From: Pseudomonas guariconensis | Lineage (GTDB): Bacteria > Pseudomonadota > Gammaproteobacteria > Pseudomonadales > Pseudomonadaceae | Assembly (NCBI RefSeq): GCF_900102675.1 | Contig: NZ_FMYX01000001.1 | Coordinates: forward strand, 481,001-545,000 | Direction: 5' to 3' | Length of the DNA stretch: 64,000 nt | Shown: one piece after another, positions 26,345 through 34,085 of the stretch | How the letters are laid out: each line of letters opens with the position of its first letter | Numbering within the stretch: position 1 is the stretch's first letter | Notes under the pieces: model-generated | Told to the model about the DNA's origin: nothing | What the model saw: only the letters and a program-made list of their open reading frames with translations | The model's database searches: none | Position numbers and translations under genes: made by a program

Positions 26345-27232
26345 ATGACTGAGTCCGTACCAACCGACCTACTGCCCATGCGCGATGTGGTCAGCCTGAC
26401 TGGCATCAATCCGGTGACCTTGCGTGCCTGGGAACGTCGCCATGGACTGATCCGTCCGCAACGCACCGAGGGCGGCCATCGCCTGTACACGGCCAAGGAC
26501 GTTCAGCGAATTCGCGACATCCAGCGCTGGACAGCCAATGGGCTGCCGATCAGCAAAGTCGGCGAAAGGCTCATCGGTGACCATCAGCCAGCCCCGGAGC
26601 CGAACAGCGTCTTCCAGCAGTGGCGCGATGCCGTGGCGCGAGCTGCACGGGCATTCGATGGACGGGCGCTGGAAGCCGTGCACGGTCAATTGTGGACTGT
26701 TCTGCCTAAGGTGACTGTGTTGCGCGAGGTGTTGTTGCCGGTCTGGCATGAACTGGCTTCAGGTGACGGCTTCGGCGAACGCAGCCAATGGCTGTATCTG
26801 GATAATTTCCTGCGCGCCCGCTTGTTGATGCGCCTTCAAATGAACCAGCCTGAGGTGCCGCCCGTATTACTGGCAGGTCTGCAGGAGCAAGCCGAGTTCG
26901 AGCTACTGTGCGCTGGCCGGTTGTTGAGCAGCGATCAACAGCGCGTCGAGGTGCTCGGCTGCGGCCAACCGTTTGAAGAGCTGCCTTTGTTGTGCGCAAC
27001 GCTGCAGCCGGCTGCCTTGGTGGTTGTGGTGCAGGGAGTGATAAGCCCACAGCTGGCCAAGCGACTGCGTTGGTTGCATATGGAGATTGCCTGTCCACTG
27101 GCGCTCATGGGAGAGGAACTGGACGCTTCCAAGGCGCTTCTGCAGGGCACTCCGGTGGGCTTGCTGAATGCGCAACGACCCGATGTTGCCAAGACGCTCG
27201 GGGCGTTGATCAGAGGTGAGCTGGATCTGTAA
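26345..27232 (+). CDS. MerR-family regulator of the LitR/CarH type lacking B12-binding histidines (PplR-like)
   Basis: The 295-residue protein has an N-terminal MerR DNA-binding domain (MRDVVSLTGINPVTLRAWERRHGLIRPQRTEGGHRLYT split across helices) and a C-terminal region with the fold order of a cobalamin-binding domain. In CarH the B12 ligands sit in an EH motif and a GExHELG motif; the corresponding stretches here read ERSQWLYLDNFLRARLL and EQAEFELLCAG, with no histidine. It therefore looks like a class II LitR that cannot sense light through adenosylcobalamin. In P. putida such regulators (PplR) work with a LOV photosensor, and here the LOV gene is divergent and 154 bp away. It probably represses both operons in the dark. 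Confidence 0.88.
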   Translation: MTESVPTDLLPMRDVVSLTGINPVTLRAWERRHGLIRPQRTEGGHRLYTAKDVQRIRDIQRWTANGLPISKVGERLIGDHQPAPEPNSVFQQWRDAVARAARAFDGRALEAVHGQLWTVLPKVTVLREVLLPVWHELASGDGFGERSQWLYLDNFLRARLLMRLQMNQPEVPPVLLAGLQEQAEFELLCAGRLLSSDQQRVEVLGCGQPFEELPLLCATLQPAALVVVVQGVISPQLAKRLRWLHMEIACPLALMGEELDASKALLQGTPVGLLNAQRPDVAKTLGALIRGELDL

Positions 27233-27309
27233 TCCGGTCTTGGGAGTTGCCTTGTCCTTCGGACCGGTTCTAACTGAAAGCTTGCTTGTGAATGCCAACA
27301 ACCGAGTCC

Positions 27310-28263
27310 TCAAGAGGGCATCGGGCGACGGGCATCCCGGCGTATCGCTTGCGGTGGTATGCCGAAGCCCCGCAGGAACACCTCGCGCATATGACGACGG
27401 TCGCGAAAGCCGGTTTCCTGGGCGACCACGTCCAAGGGATGCCGGCTTTGCTCGATCATCAGGCGTGCCGCCTCCAGCCTTAGTCCCTCGATCGCCTTGG
27501 CTGGGGAGTGCCCGGTTTCGGCGCTGAAGACCCTGGAGAACTGACGTGGGCTCAGGTTCACCACCTCTGCCAGCTCCTCGACGCCCAGTGGGCGGTTCAG
27601 ATGCTGGCGTGCATAGTCCAGCGCACGCTGGATCCGGTCGGACTTAGGGGCGAGGTGCAGCAGTTCGGAGTGTTGGGACTGTCCGCCGGAGCGGTACTGC
27701 TGCATCACCAGCTTGCGTGCCACCGACCGCGCGATGTCCGCGCCGAGGTCCTTTTCCACCAGCCCGAGCGCCAGGTCGAGCCCTGCGGTCATGCCTGCCG
27801 ACGTCCAGAGGGTACCGTCGGCGATATAGATGCGGTCTTCCTCGACGCTGATATCCGGATAACGCCGTTGCATCTCGCGGGCGAATGCCCAGTGTGTCGT
27901 GGCTCTACGCCCTGACAGCAGCCCCGCCTCGGCGAGGATGAATGCGCCAGTGCACAGGCCCACGGTGCGCCTGGCATGGGTGCTCGTCTGGCGAAGGAAC
28001 TCCAGGGTCGCCGCCGAGGTGGGCACCTCCAAGGGGTTGGTGACTCCGACGATGATCCAAGTGTCGGTCAGGCGGGGCGTTTCGAGTGGTTGGGTATCGA
28101 GGGCCAAGCCCAGGGACGAACGCACCTTGCCGCCTTCGAGCGAGAAGTTCTCGACGGTGTAGAAGGTGTCTTGCGCGGCGATGTTGGCCAGTTCGAACGC
28201 GGCCTGGGTGGCCAGCGAAAGCACTTGGAACCCGTCTGCCAGCAAATAGCTGATGCGATGCAT
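27310..28263 (-). CDS. GlxA-type transcriptional regulator (DJ-1/PfpI domain plus AraC HTH)
   Basis: The 317-residue regulator has an N-terminal DJ-1/PfpI-like domain (ISYLLADGFQVLSLA; nucleophile-elbow region VGLCTGAFILAEAGLLSGRRATTHW) and a C-terminal AraC HTH pair (RPLGVEELAEVVNLSPRQFSRVF and HPLDVVAQETGFRDRRHMREVF). Such proteins activate small catabolic or stress genes in response to unknown metabolites. It is divergent from the SDR at 28369 with a 105-bp shared region, so that SDR is the probable target. Confidence 0.92.
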   Translation of the reverse strand: MHRISYLLADGFQVLSLATQAAFELANIAAQDTFYTVENFSLEGGKVRSSLGLALDTQPLETPRLTDTWIIVGVTNPLEVPTSAATLEFLRQTSTHARRTVGLCTGAFILAEAGLLSGRRATTHWAFAREMQRRYPDISVEEDRIYIADGTLWTSAGMTAGLDLALGLVEKDLGADIARSVARKLVMQQYRSGGQSQHSELLHLAPKSDRIQRALDYARQHLNRPLGVEELAEVVNLSPRQFSRVFSAETGHSPAKAIEGLRLEAARLMIEQSRHPLDVVAQETGFRDRRHMREVFLRGFGIPPQAIRRDARRPMPS

Positions 28264-28368
28264 TGCCTACTCCCCAGTGTCCGGAAACAGTACCTTATAC
28301 GTCATTTGAGATACCGTCATCCCCCTGCATCCTGTTCTCCAGACCCACCCCAACCCTGGAGATGCATC

Positions 28369-29160
28369 ATGACTCAGTCCCATCCTGGTACCGCCCTCAT
28401 CACCGGCGCCTCATCCGGTATCGGTGCCCTCTACGCCGAGCGTCTGGCCCATCGTGGCTATGACCTGATCCTGGTCGCGCGAAACCGCGAACGTCTGAAT
28501 GCCTTGGCCAAGCGCCTGACTGACGAGACTGGCCGTTCCGTCGAAGTGGTGGCAGCCGACCTTGGCAACCCAGATGACCTGCGCCGAGTGGAACTGCTGC
28601 TGCGCACTGACGCCAGCATTACCTTGCTGGTGAACAATGCCGGAGTGGGGGCCACGCAGCCGCTTCTGGAGTCGGACGTCGACAAAATGCAAGACATGAT
28701 CACGCTCAACGTGAACGTGTTGACGCGTTTGACCTATGCCGCGGTTCCAGGCTTGGTCGCGCGCCAGGGCACGCTCATCAATATCGCCTCCGTCGTGGCC
28801 CTTGCGCCTGAACGGCTCAACGGCGTGTATGGAGGCACCAAGGCGTTCGTGCTGGCATTCAGCCAATCCCTGCACCACGAGCTTGCGGACAAGCACGTTA
28901 GGGTTCAGGTGGTACTGCCTGGTGCGACGGCGACCGACTTTTGGGCGGCGGCAGGCACACCCCTGGATTACCTGCCGGGCGAGATCGTCATGAAGGCTGA
29001 CGACATGGTGGACGCCGCGCTTGCCGGGCTGGACCAAGGAGAGTTCATCACGATCCCGTCCTTGCCCGACCTGGGTGACCTGGAACGTTACGAGGCGGCG
29101 CGGCAAGCGTTGATGCCGAATCTTTCGTTGAGGACTCCCGCGACACGCTACCGCAGCTGA
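28369..29160 (+). CDS. Short-chain dehydrogenase/reductase divergent from the GlxA regulator
   Basis: The 263-residue SDR starts at ATG 28369, preceded by CTGGAG at the right spacing; a longer frame beginning at 27976 runs antisense through the regulator gene and is rejected. It shows TGASSGIGALYAERLAHRGY (cofactor), LLVNNAGVGATQP, a catalytic Ser region NIASVVALAPE and YGGTKAFVLAFSQ (YxxxK). LPGATATDFWAAAG is typical of the SDR group annotated as oxidoreductase of unknown substrate. A hairpin follows at 29189-29202. Confidence 0.92.
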   Translation: MTQSHPGTALITGASSGIGALYAERLAHRGYDLILVARNRERLNALAKRLTDETGRSVEVVAADLGNPDDLRRVELLLRTDASITLLVNNAGVGATQPLLESDVDKMQDMITLNVNVLTRLTYAAVPGLVARQGTLINIASVVALAPERLNGVYGGTKAFVLAFSQSLHHELADKHVRVQVVLPGATATDFWAAAGTPLDYLPGEIVMKADDMVDAALAGLDQGEFITIPSLPDLGDLERYEAARQALMPNLSLRTPATRYRS

Positions 29161-29498
29161 CGTTCATCATGCCGTACGAGGTGAAGCGGCCCTCGCGAGG
29201 GCTGCCTCATTTTCGGAAACGTCCAGTCACAGAATCGTATCACTGTGTGTACAGCGCCGATGTCCGACGCTCTGGCATACAAATGCCGCCACCTTCGGAT
29301 ACATCGGCGATACAGGCGGGACGTGAAATGGCCCCACCTGGACGAGGCCTGCAGTTCCGCAAGCCCCCATCGCGGACAACGACAACCCACTTTCCGCACA
29401 CCTGTGCAGCAAACTGAGCCAGGCCAAGCACTGATCGCAGCCAACGCCCTCCCTGTGTGCCTGGTCGGGGAGGGCAGCATGCCCTTTGGAGAACTACC
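29161..29498. other. Intergenic region with palindromic hairpin and a 9-bp inverted repeat
   Basis: These 338 bp contain no convincing gene; short open frames lack family features. A perfect palindrome GCCCTCGCGAGGGC (29189-29202) may end SDR transcription. CGCCGATGT (29255-29263) and ACATCGGCG (29301-29309) form an inverted repeat with a 37-bp spacer, each flanked by a TGTA/TACA step. No OhrR-type site was recognised upstream of ohr. Confidence 0.5.
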
Positions 29499-29921
29499 AT
29501 GCCCAATACCCTGACAACGATCCTCTACACCGCCCATACCCATACGACCGGTGGCCGCGATGGGCGCGGCCAATCTGTCGATGGCGAGCTCGACCTGCCG
29601 CTGAGCCCGCCAGGCTCCGGTCGCCCGGGCACCAACCCCGAGCAGCTGTTCGCCATCGGGTGGTCTGCCTGCTTCATTGGTGCCCTGCGCCGCGCGGGGC
29701 AGAAGTACAACATTCGCCTGCCTGACGATGTAGCAGTGGATGCCGATGTTTCCCTGGGCAATACCGCAGACGGCGGTTTCGCGCTGGCTGCCCAACTCAC
29801 GGTGCGCTTGCCTAGCCTGGCCGCCGAGGAAAAGGAGAAGCTGGTAGCTGAGGCGCATCAGATATGCCCGTACTCGAAAGCGACCCGCGGCAATATCGAA
29901 GTGGGTTTCGTGATGCTGTGA
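29499..29921 (+). CDS. ohr: Organic hydroperoxide resistance protein
   Basis: The 140-residue Ohr/OsmC-fold peroxidase begins LTTILYTAHTHTTGGRDG and contains the Ohr signature NPEQLFAIGWSACFIGAL with the first redox cysteine. The second cysteine is in AHQICPYSKATRGN. It reduces organic and fatty-acid hydroperoxides in the cytoplasm through a Cys-Cys disulfide recycled by lipoyl proteins. Length is normal. I use ATG 29499 (MPNTLTTILY), not an upstream in-frame codon. No ohrR is adjacent. A strong terminator follows at 29941. Confidence 0.95.
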   Translation: MPNTLTTILYTAHTHTTGGRDGRGQSVDGELDLPLSPPGSGRPGTNPEQLFAIGWSACFIGALRRAGQKYNIRLPDDVAVDADVSLGNTADGGFALAAQLTVRLPSLAAEEKEKLVAEAHQICPYSKATRGNIEVGFVML

Positions 29922-29940
29922 TGGCGTTCAGATACACCCC

Positions 29941-29970
29941 AGCCCGCGTAACTGATTAGGTACGCGGGCT
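29941..29970 (+). terminator. Rho-independent terminator after ohr
   Basis: AGCCCGCGTA (29941-29950) and TACGCGGGCT (29961-29970) form a perfect 10-bp stem with a 10-nt loop, followed by TCTTGTTGT. It lies 19 bp after the ohr stop. Confidence 0.85.
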
Positions 29971-30057
29971 TCTTGTTGTATGGGCTGCGCTGCTGCGCAT
30001 AGCGCAAAAACTGAAAGCCTGTACCCACAAAAGACGAAGAGGGCGCTTCGAGAGGGG

Positions 30058-30395
30058 TCAATGGGCGTCAGCCGACGGTTGTGCTGGGGGTTGTACCTTG
30101 CGCATCAACGGCACGAGCAGAGTGGCCAACGCGAAACACGCCATGATCACCAGGAAGGCGTCGGCATAGGTCAACGTTTGCGCTTCACGCCACGTCAGTG
30201 CCCAGAGCTGGCGCAGTGCGGTGTGGCTGGCGTCCAGGCTGTCCTGGCCGAGAGCCTGGGCGTTGCTGCTCCATTGCTCGAGCCAGGCATTCATTGTCTC
30301 GTTTTGAACGTTAAGGTGCTCGGCAAGGCGCAGGAAATGCAGGTTGAGCACGGTGGCGCAGGCGGCGATAGCTTTGCGCCCCAGGCCATCAGCGT
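30058..30395 (-). pseudogene. C-terminal remnant of a DHA2 (EmrB-type) MFS transporter
   Basis: In minus-strand reading, CATVLNLHFLRLAEHLNVQ, TWREAQTLTYADAFLVIMACFALATLLVPLMRKV and a short tail match the last ~100 residues of DHA2 drug transporters. That region includes the final TM helix. The other ~400 residues are absent. Upstream the sequence runs directly into a broken HxlR gene, with the switch near 30376-30395. It is therefore a deletion remnant and not a small gene in its own right. Confidence 0.8.
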
Positions 30396-30698
30396 CAGGA
30401 TCACAGGCCGCAAGTCACGCCCGACCTCGGTGAGCAGGTACTCGAAGCGTGGCGGGTTGCTCTGGTAGGGTCGGTGCTCGAGCAAGCTGGCGGTGACCAG
30501 GTCGGTCAGCCGACGAGTAAGCGTGTTGGTGGCGATGCCCAGGCTGCGCTGGAACTCATCGAACCGACGCAAGCCATAGAGCGCGTCGCGCAGGACCAAC
30601 AGGCTCTAGCCATCACCGATGTGTTCCAGCGCTCGGGCTACAGGGCAGGGCATGGGTTGAAAGCTGGCTTTTTTCATGACGTTGACCTTGGGTTTCAT
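30380..30698 (-). pseudogene. HxlR-family regulator broken by a nonsense codon and a 3' deletion
   Basis: From ATG 30698 the frame reads MKPKVNVMKKASFQP, CPVARALEHIGDG, then TAG at 30606-30608 where HxlR proteins have Trp. It continues SLLVLRDALYGLRRFDEFQRSLGIATNTLTRRL and ends in RPVILTLMAWGAKL. After this the HxlR similarity stops and the frame enters the DHA2 remnant. Both the TGG-to-TAG change and the lost C-terminus inactivate it. The original pair was probably a regulator with its own drug transporter. Confidence 0.85.
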
Positions 30699-30724
30699 GC
30701 TTGGATGAGCCCACTATCCGCCAC

Positions 30725-30758
30725 AAAAAACCTGAGCCGGCGCGCCCGGTTCAGGTTT
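30725..30758 (-). terminator. Rho-independent terminator for the SDR gene at 30775-31605
   Basis: Read on the minus strand, AAACCTGAACCGG pairs with CCGGCTCAGGTTT (one G-T pair) and is followed by TTTTTTG. The stem lies just after the SDR stop at 30775. Confidence 0.85.
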
Positions 30759-30774
30759 AGTGCCCCAACGAAGG

Positions 30775-31605
30775 TTACGAGGCAAAGTCAGTGGACAGGG
30801 ACAGCGCTCGCCACCGTGCCAGCTCCTGCTCGACTGCGCTGTGCTTGGCCTCGATACGCGCGACGGCATCACTGCCCAAGGCCAGGCGCAACGGCGGATT
30901 GGCCGCGTTGGCCAAGGTCATCAGGGCTTCGGCCAGCTTTGCAGGGTTGCCCGGCTGGGCATGGTTGGCCGCTTCGGCATAATTGCGCATGACACCGACA
31001 GTGGAGGCGTAATCCGGCAGTTCTAGAGCCGTTTTCACCAGGGACTGCTCATCCAGGAAGTCGGTGCGGAAAAAGCCTGGTTCGACCACAGTCACCTTGA
31101 TACCCAAGGGGGCCAGCTCCTGATGCATCGCTTCGCTGATGCCTTCGACGGCGAACTTGGTCGAGCCATACACGCCCCAGCCCATATAAGCCTGGTAGCC
31201 GCCGAGCGACGAGATGTTGATCACATGACCACTGCGCTGCCGGCGCATATGGGGCAATACCGCACGAGTGACATTCAGTACACCGAAGACGTTTGTGGCG
31301 AACAACCGCTCGGTTTCGCTGGCGCTGGTTTCTTCGACCGCGCCGAGCACGCCGAACCCGGCATTGTTGACCAGCACGTCGATTTGCCCAAAGCGCTCGA
31401 TGCCAGCAGCGACCGCTGCGTAAGCCTCTTCTTCGCCGGTCACGTCCAGGCGCACGGCCAGCAGGTTCGGGTGCTGACCAAGACGGGCCTCGATGTCCTC
31501 CGGTTTACGCGCCGTTGCGATGACTGCATCGCCTGCCGCGAGGGCCTGCTGGACGATCAGGGTGCCGAAACCACGGGAAGCGCCGGTAATGAGCCAAGTA
31601 CGCAT
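30775..31605 (-). CDS. Short-chain dehydrogenase/reductase divergent from a LysR regulator
   Basis: The 276-residue SDR has TGASRGFGTLIVQQALAAGD (cofactor site), VLVNNAGFGVLGAVEE, a catalytic Ser in NISSLGGYQAYMGWG and YGSTKFAVEGISEAM. VVEPGFFRTDFLD places it in the classical oxidoreductase group similar to YusZ/DltE annotations. ATG 31605 is preceded by AGGAGGAG, a very strong ribosome site; the longer frame to 31734 is rejected. It is divergent from the LysR gene at 31734 (128 bp apart), its likely regulator. Substrate unknown. Confidence 0.92.
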   Translation of the reverse strand: MRTWLITGASRGFGTLIVQQALAAGDAVIATARKPEDIEARLGQHPNLLAVRLDVTGEEEAYAAVAAGIERFGQIDVLVNNAGFGVLGAVEETSASETERLFATNVFGVLNVTRAVLPHMRRQRSGHVINISSLGGYQAYMGWGVYGSTKFAVEGISEAMHQELAPLGIKVTVVEPGFFRTDFLDEQSLVKTALELPDYASTVGVMRNYAEAANHAQPGNPAKLAEALMTLANAANPPLRLALGSDAVARIEAKHSAVEQELARWRALSLSTDFAS

Positions 31606-31733
31606 GTCAACTCCTCCTGTATCCGACCCTCCACCGTGCGGGGCCTTCTCGATGAGCTGAGCGAATTTTAAGATTTTTGATTTACTGTGATAATCCCATG
31701 AATATCGCATGGGCCTTTGAGTAATTTTCATCA

Positions 31734-32663
31734 ATGAAGCCAGCCAGTACCGCCGATCTGTCGCTCTTCCTGTGCATTGCCCGCCATCTGAATTTCAGTC
31801 GTGCGGCAGTCGAATTGGGGCTTACACCTTCGGCCCTGAGCCATGCGCTGCGGGCCCTGGAAACCCGCCTGGATGTGCGGTTGTTCAACCGCACCACTCG
31901 CAGCGTCGCCCTTACCGAGGCCGGGGAGCGCCTTTACCAGCGGCTGCAACCGGCCTTCCGTGACATCGCCGACGCCTTGGAAGATCTCAATAATTTCCGC
32001 GACAAACCGTCTGGCAACCTGCGCATCACCGCCGGACGCGCCGCAGCGGAACTTGCGCTGCTGCCACTGGCCCAGCGTTTCCTGGTCGCGTACCCGGACG
32101 TACACCTCGAAATTCTCAGCGACGATGCCTTGGTGGATATGGTGGGTACCGGTTTCGATGCCGGTGTACGCCTGGGAGAGCGGTTACAGGCCGATATGGT
32201 CTCATTGCCCATTGGTCCTTATCTGCGCTCGGTGGTGGTCGGTTCGCCCGAGTTCTTCGAACGCCATTTCATTCCGCAACATCCACAAGACCTGAAAAAA
32301 CTACCTTGTATCGGACACCGTTTTCCCAGTGGCGCACTTTACCGTTGGGAGTTCGAGCGGGGAGGTGTCCAACTGGAGGTCGACGTCCAAGGCCCGTTGA
32401 TACTGGGTGATGTCAGCCTGATGCTGGCGCCTGCCTTGCAAGGTATCGGCCTGGCCTATGTGTTCGAGGACATGGTCAAGGAACATCTGGAGCGAGGCGA
32501 TCTGCAGCAGGTTCTGGGCGACTGGTGCCACTACTATCCGGGGCTGCATTTGTATTACCCAAGCCGGCGGCAGGTGCCAGCGGCATTGAAAGCCTTCATC
32601 GAGTTCGCACGCGAATATAGCGCGAGCCCGGCCAGTACAGCGTCGCCGACTGGATCGGGGTAG
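31734..32663 (+). CDS. LysR-family transcriptional regulator (CrgA-like group)
   Basis: The 309-residue regulator has an N-terminal winged HTH (LSLFLCIARHLNFSRAAVELGLTPSALSHALRALETRL) and the usual effector domain (GNLRITAGRAAAELALLPLAQRFLVAYPDVHLEI). FDAGVRLGERLQADMVSLPIGP is characteristic of the CrgA/DsdC-unrelated group that controls adjacent oxidoreductases. It is divergently transcribed from the SDR gene at 30775-31605, which is the predicted target. Confidence 0.92.
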   Translation: MKPASTADLSLFLCIARHLNFSRAAVELGLTPSALSHALRALETRLDVRLFNRTTRSVALTEAGERLYQRLQPAFRDIADALEDLNNFRDKPSGNLRITAGRAAAELALLPLAQRFLVAYPDVHLEILSDDALVDMVGTGFDAGVRLGERLQADMVSLPIGPYLRSVVVGSPEFFERHFIPQHPQDLKKLPCIGHRFPSGALYRWEFERGGVQLEVDVQGPLILGDVSLMLAPALQGIGLAYVFEDMVKEHLERGDLQQVLGDWCHYYPGLHLYYPSRRQVPAALKAFIEFAREYSASPASTASPTGSG

Positions 32664-32738
32664 TGATCTATACCCAGTAGACGTTTGCAGCTTGCACCGC
32701 CGCTCCAGGAACGTCGTCGTTGCTCGTCTTAGCCTCAG

Positions 32739-33236
32739 CTACTTCCGCTTGAAGGCTTCTCGGCGAGACTCGCGTTCGGCAATGAAACGATCGCTGACCA
32801 GCGCTTCCAGGTCCTTGCGTTCCACAGCGTCGCCGCAGTGAGGACAAACGCTGGCCACACCCACATCATGGCCGCAGGCGCGGTGCACGAAATGCACGGC
32901 CAACCCCTCATCCGGGTTCTTGCACCACTTCTCACCCCAAGCGCGCAGCGCGTAAATCACAGGATAGAAGTCCCAGCCCTTGTCGGTCAGATGATATTCG
33001 TAGCGCAGCGGCTTCTCGCTGTAGGGCCGGCGTTCGACCAGGCCATTCGCCTCCAGCGCTTTGAGGCGCGAAGTCAACATCTGGGGCGTAGCGGTGGTCT
33101 GGATCTGCATTTCCTCGAAGCGTGTCGCGCCCATGTACAGCTCACGCAGGACCAAAAAGGTCCATTTGTCGCCCACCAAATCCATCGAGCGTGCCACCGG
33201 GCACACCGTATCGCTTGTCACGTCCAGCCTCGGCAT
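32739..33236 (-). CDS. HxlR-family regulator with C-terminal cysteine cluster
   Basis: The protein has about 165 residues. The HxlR winged helix is clear: CPVARSMDLVGDKWTFLVLRELYMGATRFEEMQ, PQMLTSRLKALEANGLVERRPYSEKPLRYEYHLTDKG. An extra C-terminal part contains HRACGHDV and SVCPHCGD, a zinc-ribbon-like set of cysteines. ATG 33236 or GTG 33239 could start translation; GTG has the better spaced GGAG. It is divergent from the isochorismatase-MFS operon, whose promoter holds a 17-bp palindrome (33334-33350) and a related element at 33258-33274. It probably represses that operon and itself. Confidence 0.88.
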   Translation of the reverse strand: MPRLDVTSDTVCPVARSMDLVGDKWTFLVLRELYMGATRFEEMQIQTTATPQMLTSRLKALEANGLVERRPYSEKPLRYEYHLTDKGWDFYPVIYALRAWGEKWCKNPDEGLAVHFVHRACGHDVGVASVCPHCGDAVERKDLEALVSDRFIAERESRREAFKRK

Positions 33237-33328
33237 CACGCTGTTTTCTCCGTAGAAACTATTGTTTTCATAGTAACGCAGCCAGGTTAAGCATGTCGCA
33301 TGGATTAACGCTCAAAGCCTCATCCCCG

Positions 33329-33356
33329 TTGACACTATGATTATCATAGTTAATAT
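33329..33356 (+). promoter_or_regulatory. Sigma-70 promoter with embedded 17-bp palindromic operator
   Basis: TTGACA (33329-33334), a 16-bp spacer and TAATAT (33351-33356) form a near-consensus promoter for the isochorismatase operon. The spacer is ACTATGATTATCATAGT (33334-33350), a perfect palindrome around a central T. A related imperfect copy, ACTAT-N7-ATAGT, lies at 33258-33274 next to the HxlR start. The layout predicts repression by occlusion. Confidence 0.8.
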
Positions 33357-33446
33357 GAAGCCTATGCGGCTTGCGCTGTCGCAGCGCGGCATTTGTCGGT
33401 ATAGCAAACGTCCTAGATCGCTTCTCCTTTCATCTGGAGCACTATC

Positions 33447-34073
33447 ATGACCCATCCTGTGTATGCCTCGGAGCGGACCGCTCTGCTGCTGGTCGATCCC
33501 TACAACGACTTCCTGTCCGATGGCGGCAAGCTTTATTCCATGCTCAGAAGCGTCGCGGATGAAGTTCGACTGCTCGACAACCTGCGCACGACCGTTGCCG
33601 CCGCGCGAGCACAAGCAATTCAGGTGTACTACGTACCTCATCGGCGCTGGCAGCCCGGCGACTACACCCGCTGGGATCACCCCAATCCCACCCAACGCCT
33701 GATCCAGGAACGTCACACCTTTGCCAAGGGGTCCTGGGGCGGCGAATGGCATCCTGACTTCGTGCCACGGGAGGGCGACATCATCATCCAGGAACACTGG
33801 GGACAAAGCGGGTTCGCCAATACCGACCTCGACTTCCAGCTCAAGCAGCGAGGCATCACACACGTGATCGTCGTCGGCCTGCTGGCGAACACCTGCATCG
33901 AATCGACCGCACGCTTCGCCATGGAGTTGGGTTATCACGTCACGCTGGTACGCGATGCGACAGCCGCCTTCAGCAAGGAAATGATGCACGCGGCGCACGA
34001 GCTGAACGGGCCGACGTTTGCGCACAGCATCGTCGACACCCGTGGGCTCGTGCAGACTTTGCAGCAGCAGTGA
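33447..34073 (+). CDS. Isochorismatase-family cysteine hydrolase
   Basis: The 208-residue hydrolase carries the family triad: Asp17 (LLLVDPYNDF), Lys in HTFAKGSWGGEW and Cys in VIVVGLLANTCIESTARFA. GYHVTLVRDATAAFSKEMMHAA follows as usual. ATG 33447 has GGAG at good spacing. Members hydrolyse amides, isochorismate or related compounds; the substrate cannot be read from sequence. It is followed 12 bp later by an MFS transporter and preceded by the HxlR-controlled promoter. Confidence 0.9.
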   Translation: MTHPVYASERTALLLVDPYNDFLSDGGKLYSMLRSVADEVRLLDNLRTTVAAARAQAIQVYYVPHRRWQPGDYTRWDHPNPTQRLIQERHTFAKGSWGGEWHPDFVPREGDIIIQEHWGQSGFANTDLDFQLKQRGITHVIVVGLLANTCIESTARFAMELGYHVTLVRDATAAFSKEMMHAAHELNGPTFAHSIVDTRGLVQTLQQQ

Positions 34074-34085
34074 AGGGGCTGCGTC

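Noticed and set aside
29245..29255. TGTACA at the SDR-ohr gap as a further light-regulator site
   Set aside because: It is a single 6-mer without the flanking dyad seen at the light-response promoters; chance occurrence is likely.
29169..29417. 82-codon ORF in the ohr upstream gap
   Set aside because: It runs through a palindrome and an inverted repeat, has no ribosome site and shows no domain.
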